This document shows, one piece after another, positions 15,625 to 22,046 of a stretch of DNA of 22,046 bases; the first letter of the stretch is position 1, and the number at the start of each line of letters is the position of its first letter. Source of the stretch: Gammaproteobacteria bacterium UBA6173 (GTDB lineage: Bacteria; Pseudomonadota; Gammaproteobacteria; Pseudomonadales; Pseudohongiellaceae). The notes under the pieces are model-generated. The model was not told the DNA's origin. It saw only the letters and a program-made list of their open reading frames with translations, and searched no databases. The DNA lies in NCBI GenBank assembly GCA_002422225.1, contig DITX01000147.1:8892-30937 (forward strand), given 5' to 3'. The position numbers and the translations under genes were made by a program.

Positions 15625-15644
15625 AGCCCGGACTTACCCCGGGC
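15622..15644 (-). terminator. intrinsic terminator of the two-gene secreted-protein operon
   Basis: On the minus strand the inverted repeat GCCCGG / CCGGGC with a 7-nt loop is followed directly by TTTT. It lies 36 bp past the stop of the gene at 15680 and would insulate dnaE2 from that operon. The stem is only 6 bp but fully G-C. Confidence 0.6.
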
Positions 15645-15679
15645 GGTATTTATTTGATCAGCACAGAGACCCTGGCAAA

Positions 15680-16546
15680 TCAATAGATTGGGGTTACACC
15701 ATCACCAATGGGGCTACCTGGCGCGCGTAAATGGCCGAACATCAGTTCTTCCACAAACTCTACACACTTGAACTCCAACAGCTTGGTTTCATCCTGATTG
15801 CGGTAAATGTGCATGCTGATTGTCCATGGGCGCTCATAAACGTTTGGATCGTTGATGGTCGCTGAGTACTGAATAGTATTACGATCCAGCATGGTATAGC
15901 GCTCTTGCACATGCATATCCCAGCCGCTGTGATAGTTACCCGAGCGGTCAAACCAGGTATCCGGCATCTGACCCATCACGTCGATGACCAATGTGTCACC
16001 ATCCCATGAACCGACGTTAGTACCCATCCAGGTATCAACCTGGGGCTCCATATCCGGTTTGTTCATATGAACAATGCGGTCTGCGCCAGCAAACTGATAG
16101 GAAATCAGCGTAGCATCAGGCGCCTGGAAAATCTGGAACGGATACGGCATGTAGGTTGCGCGTGGTACACCCGGCAGTTTGCACTGGGTAGTTGGGTCAA
16201 GCTTGAGCCAATCGCGCTTGTTCTCTTCCTGCTTTGCACGCATGCCCGCTTTGTAAGGCAGTGTGCCGCCCTCAACCACGCCTATTCCCGGTGGGAAGGC
16301 AAGGTGCGCGCCCGCCTGCAGGGCAATCAACGGGCCGTGACGCGCCTCGTGCGGTTCCAGATCCCAGTTGGCGGCATTCATGGTCTGCCAGATACCACTG
16401 AAATTGGGCTTGCCGTCCGGCGTGCGTGGAATCTCACTGGATGAGCTATGTTGAGCCTGAACAGGCGCATCCTGAACCATCCAGAATGCGCTCACTGCCG
16501 TGGCAGTCACAGCGACTGCAAAAAATGTCTTTAATTGTGCTTTCAT
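15680..16546 (-). CDS. secreted protein of the same uncharacterised family, short paralog C (288 aa)
   Basis: A signal peptide is visible (hydrophobic 8-22, likely cleavage after VQA or AQA near 29-31). The mature start EIPRTPDGKPNFSGIW (38-53) is the family opening. TWMGTNVGSWDGDTLVIDVM (172-191) corresponds to the GHWEGDTLVV block, INDPNVYERPW (231-241) to the VxDPxxY block, and LLEFKCVEF (256-264) to the YEYACHEGN block, where the CHEGNY motif is lost. It lacks the ERP segment and is about 55 residues shorter than the others, so it is a diverged branch. The ATG has a GGGAA element about 10 nt upstream. It lies 31 bp after the gene at 16578 on the same strand, and a terminator follows. Function unknown. 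Confidence 0.82.
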   Translation of the reverse strand: MKAQLKTFFAVAVTATAVSAFWMVQDAPVQAQHSSSSEIPRTPDGKPNFSGIWQTMNAANWDLEPHEARHGPLIALQAGAHLAFPPGIGVVEGGTLPYKAGMRAKQEENKRDWLKLDPTTQCKLPGVPRATYMPYPFQIFQAPDATLISYQFAGADRIVHMNKPDMEPQVDTWMGTNVGSWDGDTLVIDVMGQMPDTWFDRSGNYHSGWDMHVQERYTMLDRNTIQYSATINDPNVYERPWTISMHIYRNQDETKLLEFKCVEFVEELMFGHLRAPGSPIGDGVTPIY

Positions 16547-16577
16547 GAACTAACGGTTCCCTGAATAGGTTAATCGC

Positions 16578-17618
16578 TTACTGCGGCTGAATGGCGCGGC
16601 TGTTTTCATAATCCCAGGTGCCATCTTCAACACGCTGGCCCTGAAGAATATTGATCATGCCGTAGTTGCCTTCGTGGCAGGCATACTCAAAGATCTCGTC
16701 TTCGGTCTGGAACATGGCCACCACAGCGGTCAGCTTGTCGGTATAGGCTTTGGGATCAATCACAGTGAACTCATAGTCCACTACCTTGTCACCACGACGG
16801 GTAAATTTCTCGATCAAGGTCTTGTCCGAGCTGACACCCACGCCGCGGAAAGTCTGGCTTTTGTAATTGAAGTTTTTAGTTTCAACAACCAGTGTGTCAC
16901 CTTCCCAATGGCCGATAGAATCGCCGGTCCACTGCGTGATACTTTCCGGAATGTGCCCATCCGCGTTCAGACGCACAATACGGGCTTCGTGAATCATTTC
17001 GTTAAAAATTACAAAGTGATCTTCGGTTTGAAACAACTGAACGTTGTTGTTATACATGCTGGGCATAAACGGGGGCACGGAGTTGAAACCGAGCAAGCAG
17101 CGCTCGGAAAGACCACGATCTTCCGGGCCATCCTTCGCAATACCGCCCACCGCCACACGTACTGGACGGGTACCGCTGTAGTCAGGGCCGAGACCGCCAA
17201 ACGCCATTGGAGCGCCTTCAACGCGTGATGGCATACGACCGTTTTCCGGGTAAATCAGCATAGACGTGCGCAAGTTCAAATCAATAGGCAGACCTTCAAC
17301 CCAGAATTGGTTGTAACCGCCCACACCACCTTGCGAGGAATTCCCATCAACTGCCGCTGCAGCCTCAGCAGCACGCTGGTCTCGCGCAATTACTTCTTCC
17401 GGTGTATAAAACTGACGGTCGCCATACTCACGGGGACGTTCCAGCGGTGTGTTTGAACTGAAATTGAACACACCACGCAGATCCGGTGTACCCCACTCAG
17501 TGCGAGGCGCCTTGTAGTTGGGATCAGTTTGAGCCAGAGTGCTGTCCATTGCGCTGAGCGCGAAAGTACCAGCAACGGCTGCAGCAATTGCTGCGGATAA
17601 AAAGGTCTGTTTTTTCAC
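16578..17618 (-). CDS. secreted protein of the same uncharacterised family, paralog B (346 aa)
   Basis: A clear signal peptide spans residues 1-29 (MKKQTFLSAAIAAAVAGTFA, cleavage likely after TLA). Landmarks shared with the paralog at 11331: PRTEWGTPDLRGVF (38-51), TPLERP (57-62), YTPEEV (71-76), SERCLL (171-176), QWTGDSIGHWEGDTLVVETK (229-248), VIDPKAY (286-292) and FEYACHEGNYGM (310-321). These two are equal in length and closely collinear. The start is GTG, supported by an AGGAG about 7 nt upstream; no better ATG exists. It is the first gene of a two-gene operon with the short paralog. No catalytic motif is recognised; the conserved Trp, Asp, Cys and His residues may form a ligand or metal site, which is only a guess. 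Confidence 0.83.
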   Translation of the reverse strand: MKKQTFLSAAIAAAVAGTFALSAMDSTLAQTDPNYKAPRTEWGTPDLRGVFNFSSNTPLERPREYGDRQFYTPEEVIARDQRAAEAAAAVDGNSSQGGVGGYNQFWVEGLPIDLNLRTSMLIYPENGRMPSRVEGAPMAFGGLGPDYSGTRPVRVAVGGIAKDGPEDRGLSERCLLGFNSVPPFMPSMYNNNVQLFQTEDHFVIFNEMIHEARIVRLNADGHIPESITQWTGDSIGHWEGDTLVVETKNFNYKSQTFRGVGVSSDKTLIEKFTRRGDKVVDYEFTVIDPKAYTDKLTAVVAMFQTEDEIFEYACHEGNYGMINILQGQRVEDGTWDYENSRAIQPQ

Positions 17619-17690
17619 GTTAGTCTCCTCAGAGAACTTGAATAGTCACTGGATGTCTGTATCGCCTGCGGCCATAGTTGCAAAATAACT

Positions 17691-17712
17691 GGTGGGAATA
17701 TTACTCCCCACC
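17691..17712. repeat. short inverted repeat upstream of the secreted-protein operon
   Basis: GGTGGG (17691-17696) and CCCACC (17707-17712) can pair across a 10-nt loop. It lies about 75-95 bp upstream of the GTG at 17618 and about 110 bp before the flavin monooxygenase start. No U-tract follows, so an operator is at least as likely as a terminator. Confidence 0.35.
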
Positions 17713-17824
17713 CTCATAAGTGCGGGCTTAGCAGATTAATGCAGGGTTTGTTATTATTCAAGCCTACACACCTCTTATCCCGATATTGAGAGAGTTTTGG
17801 GCGTTAGTTCACCCGGGAGCCTAC

Positions 17825-18823
17825 ATGATTACTTATTCAATGCTGGACCTTGCCCCGATTGTTCAGGGCAGCAGCGCCCGGCAGGCTTTGTTAAATGCCC
17901 GCAGCCTGGCCCAAGAGGCCGAGCGCTTGGGATACCAGCGTTTCTGGCTGGCGGAACATCACAATATGACTGGTATTGCCAGCGCAGCAACAGCGGTTGT
18001 CATCGGTTTTGTGGCAGAGGGAACACAAACTATACGGGTAGGCTCTGGCGGCATCATGTTGCCCAATCATGCACCCCTGATGGTGGCTGAGCAGTTTGGC
18101 ACACTGGCTTCCTTATACCCGGGCCGCATTGATCTGGGGCTGGGCCGGGCACCAGGAACCGATTCACAGACCATGCAAGCACTGCGGCGTTATCAGGACA
18201 GTGTCGATCAATTCCCTCGCGACGTGCAGGAGCTACAGTACTACTTCAGAGCAGCGCAGCCCGGTCAAGCGGTTCGCGCAGTGCCCGGCGAAGGCCTTGA
18301 AGTACCGTTATGGTTACTCGGTTCCAGCTTATTCAGTGCCCAGCTAGCGGCAGCCATGGGATTGCCTTTTGCCTTCGCAGCCCACTTCGCCCCTGACCAT
18401 CTGGCGCAGGCCTTAGATCTGTACCGCAGTCGCTTCTGTCCGTCTGAACAACTCTCGGCGCCCTATTGTATGGCCGCGATTCCCCTCTGTGCGGCTGACT
18501 CAGAGCAAGAAGCCCAGCTGCTGATGAGTTCGGTCCAACAACAGTTTGTGGCCTTACGCCGGGGAACACCTGGGCCGTTAAAACCTCCGTTGGCGGATAT
18601 TCAACAGCATTATTCGGCTGGCGAACTGGGTGCCGCTGCTCACGCTTTAAGAGAGGCGGTCATTGGCAATCCGGAACAGGTGCAGGCAGGGATCCGTGCG
18701 TTTGTTCAACGCACGGGAGTTGACGAAATCATGTTCAGCTCACATATCTTCGAACATCAAAAACGTCTGCGCAGCATACAGATCGGCGCGCAGGCCTGTT
18801 GTGCTTTGAGCAAAGTGACCTGA
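17825..18823 (+). CDS. luciferase-like flavin-dependent monooxygenase (LLM class, YhbW-like)
   Basis: The 332-residue product has the bacterial luciferase TIM-barrel fold and probably uses FMNH2 and O2. The start ITYSMLDLAPIVQGSSARQA, the block GYQRFWLAEHHNMTGIASAA and the stretch IRVGSGGIMLPNHAPLMVAEQF are diagnostic for the MsnO8/YhbW-like branch, as is LYPGRIDLGLGRAPGTD. The C-terminal VDEIMFSSHIFEHQKRLRS is also typical. The physiological substrate is unknown for most of this branch. The ATG at 17825 has GGGAG 5 nt upstream and gives the normal N-terminus. It converges with ovoA, with 16 bp between stops. Confidence 0.9.
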   Translation: MITYSMLDLAPIVQGSSARQALLNARSLAQEAERLGYQRFWLAEHHNMTGIASAATAVVIGFVAEGTQTIRVGSGGIMLPNHAPLMVAEQFGTLASLYPGRIDLGLGRAPGTDSQTMQALRRYQDSVDQFPRDVQELQYYFRAAQPGQAVRAVPGEGLEVPLWLLGSSLFSAQLAAAMGLPFAFAAHFAPDHLAQALDLYRSRFCPSEQLSAPYCMAAIPLCAADSEQEAQLLMSSVQQQFVALRRGTPGPLKPPLADIQQHYSAGELGAAAHALREAVIGNPEQVQAGIRAFVQRTGVDEIMFSSHIFEHQKRLRSIQIGAQACCALSKVT

Positions 18824-18839
18824 TAGCTGGCCGCTTTGC

Positions 18840-21206
18840 TCAAACGATCCGGCGCCAGACCGACACCTGGCTGACAATGTACTCGTACTTGCGGCGATGC
18901 TCCCGGATCATAAACGGCAGATCTTGCTGGTGGATCAGCTCAAATCCGGGCAATTGTGATGCAAGCTGCGCCAGCGTGGCGTCACTGTCAACACCATCCA
19001 GAAAGCGCTCTCGCGGTGTGTACTGTTCCATCCAACTATTGGGGGAGGCCAGTACCAGTACACCACCGGGTTTAAGCACTGACGCTGCACCGGCAAATTG
19101 TTTCAGACAGGCGGCTGGGTCTGGCAAACGACACATCAGATTGCTTAACAACACCGCGTCAAACTGTGCTGCTTCGCCAAGACCAGCAACATTCAGGCTC
19201 GCGGCATCACCTTGCACAAACACCACGCGCTCACGATCGATATCAGTAGCCACACGTGCGATCAATGACGTGGTATGCCGCCCCGTTTCCAGACGCTCAT
19301 AAGGCATGCTGCCCTGGCGCCGCATCAACACGGCGGCACGAATAAAGGCCTCGCTATAATCGAGACCCGTCACCTTGTGAAAGTGGCGCGCCAGCTCAAA
19401 ACTTGCCCGCCCTGTTGCACACCCCAAGTCCAGCACATGCTCATAGGCAGGCGCAAACTGCCTGACCAGTTCGGCCATCGTCTCCATAAAAGGTCGCGTC
19501 TGGGGATGGCCAGCGTTGACAGCAATTGTGCTATCCAGCTGCTCTTCGGCTGTTCCGTAATGAAACAGCATGTATTGATTCAGCAGTGCGTCACTTTCAT
19601 AGCGTTTGCTGCCCTCGGAAAGACTGTTTTCATCACCCTGTGCCAAACGGAAACCCGCATGCTGGAAGAAGTGAGGCCTGAAATGGAAACGGGCAAATAC
19701 GCTGGCCTCATCACCCGTGCTGATAAACGAACCACCCAGAATCATCTGGTGCTGGTTGTCAAAGCAGGGCGTACTGAAATCCACATAATATGGGTGAATG
19801 GCAAAATCAGGCAGGGGATGGAAGGCATCTTCACACCATTGCCAGACGTTACCAAAAACATCATTAAAGCCCTTGGTATTTTCTGCAAATTGCGTCACTG
19901 GGCCTTCACTGCCCAAGGCAAGGTTGTGGTTTATACGCGCCGCCCCCGCGCTTGCAGGGTTCATGATCTGGTCGTCCAGTAGTGGCAACACATCGCCCAG
20001 TTGCCAATTAACCAGTGTCTGCTGCGCAGAGTCCCGCAGCGCCATGTGTTCCTTTTCCTGCAACAAACGGTAAGGCGTGTTGACACCGTCACGCGCAGAA
20101 CGCCAGGCGCAATAGGCTTTTGCTTCGTAAAAATTAGCGACAACCGGCCAGTCCCACTGCATGGCTTGCACATTAAACGTGGTGCGGAGCTTGTATTGAT
20201 GCGACCCTACCGGCCCATCTTGCACCCAAAACGACGGCCAGCGAGTATTGCGGAAACGCCGCCACGCCCAACCCTGCTCTGACCAGTATTTCTCCTCAAG
20301 ATAGGCGCCCGAGCTGACAAATTCATAAAACTCACCATTGCTGATCAAACGTTTGGATGCCTTGAACGCGGCAACCTGACGACGGTCATGGCCATATTCA
20401 TTGTCCCAGCCAAATGTTGGCCAATCGGCGGGTTTGCCCAGATTTACCTGCGTGTTGAGCACCTCCAGCAGTGGATTATCCGCCGGATAATCCGTACCTG
20501 CCTGAGGCCGGACAAAACGATCGGATTGTCGCGCTTGTGCCAGCGGCAACGGCGGCCACTGCTCTGGTTGCTGCAGATACTTAAGCGGCAATTCGCGCAT
20601 CAGCACACTGGAGGTTTCCAGATGAATACGCTCATGCTCAAAACACATCACTAAGGCCCAACCGGCCGAATCCATGCTGATGGGTTTTTCAAACTCGGGA
20701 TGCGTACTGATCAACTCACGCACCAGCGCATACACTTGATCCCGGTAAGTTTTGACGTCAGCCACGGCCGGCCAGATATCCTGTTCACCGTCGTGTAAAT
20801 CGTCCCAGCTCATTTCGTCGACACCTGTCTCAAACAGGATTTCAAAATGTGCATTCAGCGGCTGCTCAATCAATCCGGCGACCAACAGTTTATTGACATA
20901 AAACGTCACCGGATGCGCGTAATAAAAGATAAAAGGGTGTCGGGTCTTGTGGTAAGGCCGCACATAGTAAGCTTCATCACTGATCAGGGCAGAGAACAGT
21001 GTTTCCGTCAAACGCCAGGTGTTTTCAAAGTAGGCCAGCAGTGCTGCGCGGCCTGCGCGAATATCCAGCATTGGCAGGCTGTATACACATCTGTCGGGCC
21101 AGTCTGGCTCCTGTTGCGGGCCCGTCAGTATCAATTGCCGGTCTGTGACATCGTTGGAAGCGACTTTTGCAGCGGAAGGCAGCTGCGCACGTGTAGTTTG
21201 ATTCAT
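18840..21206 (-). CDS. ovoA: 5-histidylcysteine sulfoxide synthase / methyltransferase OvoA (ovothiol biosynthesis)
   Basis: The 788-residue product has the full OvoA architecture. The N-terminal DinB-like domain carries iron-ligand candidates in YHKTRH (85-90) and in the HxxxHxE motif EHERIHLE (H191, H195, E197). The middle formylglycine-generating-enzyme-like domain (about 260-522) has FGNVWQWCED (451-460) and GGSFISTGDEAS followed by FRPHFFQHAGFRLA, which separate OvoA from EgtB. The C-terminal SAM methyltransferase (about 585-788) has VLDLGCATGRAS (591-602) and GLDYSEAF. Known OvoA joins cysteine and histidine with O2 into 5-histidylcysteine sulfoxide; the methyltransferase domain later methylates the imidazole of 5-thiohistidine. 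The ATG at 21206 has AGGA 8 nt upstream; an in-frame start at 21281 would add 25 unlikely residues. Confidence 0.93.
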   Translation of the reverse strand: MNQTTRAQLPSAAKVASNDVTDRQLILTGPQQEPDWPDRCVYSLPMLDIRAGRAALLAYFENTWRLTETLFSALISDEAYYVRPYHKTRHPFIFYYAHPVTFYVNKLLVAGLIEQPLNAHFEILFETGVDEMSWDDLHDGEQDIWPAVADVKTYRDQVYALVRELISTHPEFEKPISMDSAGWALVMCFEHERIHLETSSVLMRELPLKYLQQPEQWPPLPLAQARQSDRFVRPQAGTDYPADNPLLEVLNTQVNLGKPADWPTFGWDNEYGHDRRQVAAFKASKRLISNGEFYEFVSSGAYLEEKYWSEQGWAWRRFRNTRWPSFWVQDGPVGSHQYKLRTTFNVQAMQWDWPVVANFYEAKAYCAWRSARDGVNTPYRLLQEKEHMALRDSAQQTLVNWQLGDVLPLLDDQIMNPASAGAARINHNLALGSEGPVTQFAENTKGFNDVFGNVWQWCEDAFHPLPDFAIHPYYVDFSTPCFDNQHQMILGGSFISTGDEASVFARFHFRPHFFQHAGFRLAQGDENSLSEGSKRYESDALLNQYMLFHYGTAEEQLDSTIAVNAGHPQTRPFMETMAELVRQFAPAYEHVLDLGCATGRASFELARHFHKVTGLDYSEAFIRAAVLMRRQGSMPYERLETGRHTTSLIARVATDIDRERVVFVQGDAASLNVAGLGEAAQFDAVLLSNLMCRLPDPAACLKQFAGAASVLKPGGVLVLASPNSWMEQYTPRERFLDGVDSDATLAQLASQLPGFELIHQQDLPFMIREHRRKYEYIVSQVSVWRRIV

Positions 21207-21236
21207 GCGTAATTCCTGAGCAGTCGTGTAAAATCC

Positions 21237-21257
21237 GGGATCACGTTGTCGGATCCC
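21237..21257. promoter_or_regulatory. inverted repeat between ovoA and the aminotransferase gene
   Basis: GGGATC (21237-21242) and GATCCC (21252-21257) are exact inverted repeats with 9 bases between. They sit in the middle of the 103-bp divergent promoter region, where a regulator could control both genes. No promoter hexamers could be assigned with confidence. Confidence 0.35.
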
Positions 21258-21309
21258 TGCCTTCGGTATCATCCTTGGCATTTGATAAAGTAGATAAGAG
21301 GATATTCAT

Positions 21310-22046
21310 TTGCGCAGCAAACTTCCCCATGTCGGCACCACCATTTTTACGGTTATGACGAGAATGGCACAGCAATACCATGCCATCAACCTGTCACAGG
21401 GATTTCCGGACTTTGATTGTCCTGCCGAGCTGCGTGAACGGGTTTCTTTTTATTTGAATAATCGCCGCAATCAATACGCCCCCATGACAGGTGTGCCTGA
21501 ACTGCGACAACAAATAGCATTCAAACTAAGCATTCTATACGATTGCAAGCTCGATGCAGATCAGGAGATTACGGTAACCTCGGGGGCGACCGAGGCCTTG
21601 TTTGATGCCATTCATGCAACCGTAGACCGTGATGATGAAGTCATCATGTTTGATCCGGCGTATGACAGCTACGATCCCGCCGTGCGTCTGGCGGGAGGAA
21701 AACCCATTCATTTGCGGTTGCAGCAACCCGGATACCATATTGACTGGCAACAGGTCGCCGACCGTATCAACGACCGCACGCGCTTGATTATTATCAATTC
21801 ACCTCATAACCCCAGCGGCGCGGTACTCAGCAGAACTGACCTCGACACGTTGGCCAGTTTGATTCGTGATCGTGACATTTATGTGTTATCCGACGAAGTA
21901 TATGAGCACATGGTGTTTGATGGCGCCCGGCATGAAAGTGTGCTGAGGCATGCTGAATTGCGTGAAAAAAGTTTTGCAGTGTTTTCATTTGGAAAAACTT
22001 ACCATGCCACCGGCTGGAAAATGGCATTCTGCGCAGCGCCCGCCGC
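21310..22046 (+). CDS. PLP-dependent class I/II aminotransferase, methionine aminotransferase (YbdL)-like, 3' end beyond window
   Basis: The first 245 residues of a fold-type I aminotransferase are present. KLPHVGTTIFTVM and AINLSQGFPDFDCP are the typical opening of the YbdL/kynurenine aminotransferase-like branch. TSGATEALFDAIHA binds the cofactor phosphate, SPHNPSGAVL holds the conserved Asn, LSDEVYEHMVFDG holds the Asp and Tyr contacting PLP, and SFGKTYHATGWKMAFC contains the Schiff-base lysine. The start is TTG, supported by a strong AAGAGGA ribosome site with exactly 7 nt spacing; the next in-frame ATG is inside the conserved N-terminus. It is divergent from ovoA. It may be an ordinary methionine or aromatic aminotransferase, or it may serve as the PLP sulfoxide lyase step of ovothiol synthesis; sequence alone does not decide. 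Confidence 0.92.
   Translation, partial: MRSKLPHVGTTIFTVMTRMAQQYHAINLSQGFPDFDCPAELRERVSFYLNNRRNQYAPMTGVPELRQQIAFKLSILYDCKLDADQEITVTSGATEALFDAIHATVDRDDEVIMFDPAYDSYDPAVRLAGGKPIHLRLQQPGYHIDWQQVADRINDRTRLIIINSPHNPSGAVLSRTDLDTLASLIRDRDIYVLSDEVYEHMVFDGARHESVLRHAELREKSFAVFSFGKTYHATGWKMAFCAAPA

Noticed and set aside
19275..19982. 235-residue plus-strand frame opposite ovoA
   Set aside because: It is antisense to the conserved OvoA domains; no family resemblance and no ribosome site considered convincing.
18840..21206. EgtB (ergothioneine synthase) as the identity of the iron sulfoxide synthase
   Set aside because: The fused C-terminal methyltransferase, the GGSFISTGDEAS segment and the length fit OvoA; EgtB is about 430 residues and has a separate EgtD.
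1..22046. CRISPR arrays, tRNA or rRNA genes
   Set aside because: No regularly spaced repeats, cloverleaf-like sequences or rRNA motifs were noticed when reading the window.

Overview
The window looks like about 22 kb of chromosome from an aerobic, probably marine gammaproteobacterium. The evidence is the ubiI-ubiH-pepP ... zapA-6S RNA-fau neighbourhood, which is typical of that class; an ImuA-ImuB-DnaE2 SOS mutagenesis system with CTGT-N8-ACAG type LexA boxes; and an ovothiol synthase gene. The species cannot be named from sequence alone. No tRNA, rRNA, CRISPR, transposase or integrase was seen.

Layout. (1) Positions 1-6950 hold housekeeping genes: a small unknown protein, ubiI (-), a MaoC-fold hydratase and a DUF1499 lipoprotein (+) inserted between the two ubiquinone hydroxylase genes, ubiH and pepP (-), then a ZapB-like coiled-coil gene, zapA, the 6S RNA gene and fau (+). 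A 30-residue membrane peptide abuts fau tail to tail. The ygfB gene, often found next to pepP in related genomes, is absent from this stretch. (2) Positions 6950-15610 hold the SOS mutagenesis genes: imuA-imuB (+) behind two tandem LexA-like boxes, and dnaE2 (-) behind its own box. The two halves face each other and are separated by about 3 kb carrying an HD-GYP family gene that has lost its catalytic core, a DMT/EamA exporter gene, and a secreted protein of unknown function. (3) Positions 15620-17620 hold two more members of that same secreted family, in a two-gene operon directly upstream of dnaE2, ending in a hairpin terminator. (4) Positions 17800-22046 hold a luciferase-like flavin monooxygenase gene, full-length ovoA (iron sulfoxide synthase fused to a methyltransferase), and a divergent PLP-dependent aminotransferase gene cut by the window end.

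How the genes work together. UbiI and UbiH do two of the aerobic ring hydroxylations of ubiquinone synthesis. ZapA and the ZapB-like protein belong to Z-ring assembly. ImuA, ImuB and DnaE2 would form an inducible translesion mutasome under LexA. OvoA starts synthesis of the thiol antioxidant ovothiol, and the neighbouring PLP enzyme is a possible but unproven partner.

The least explained material is the trio of secreted paralogs around dnaE2, the HD-GYP protein with a clean in-frame loss of its active site, the LexA box nested concentrically in a larger palindrome at the dnaE2 start, and the pairing of ovoA with a PLP enzyme gene.
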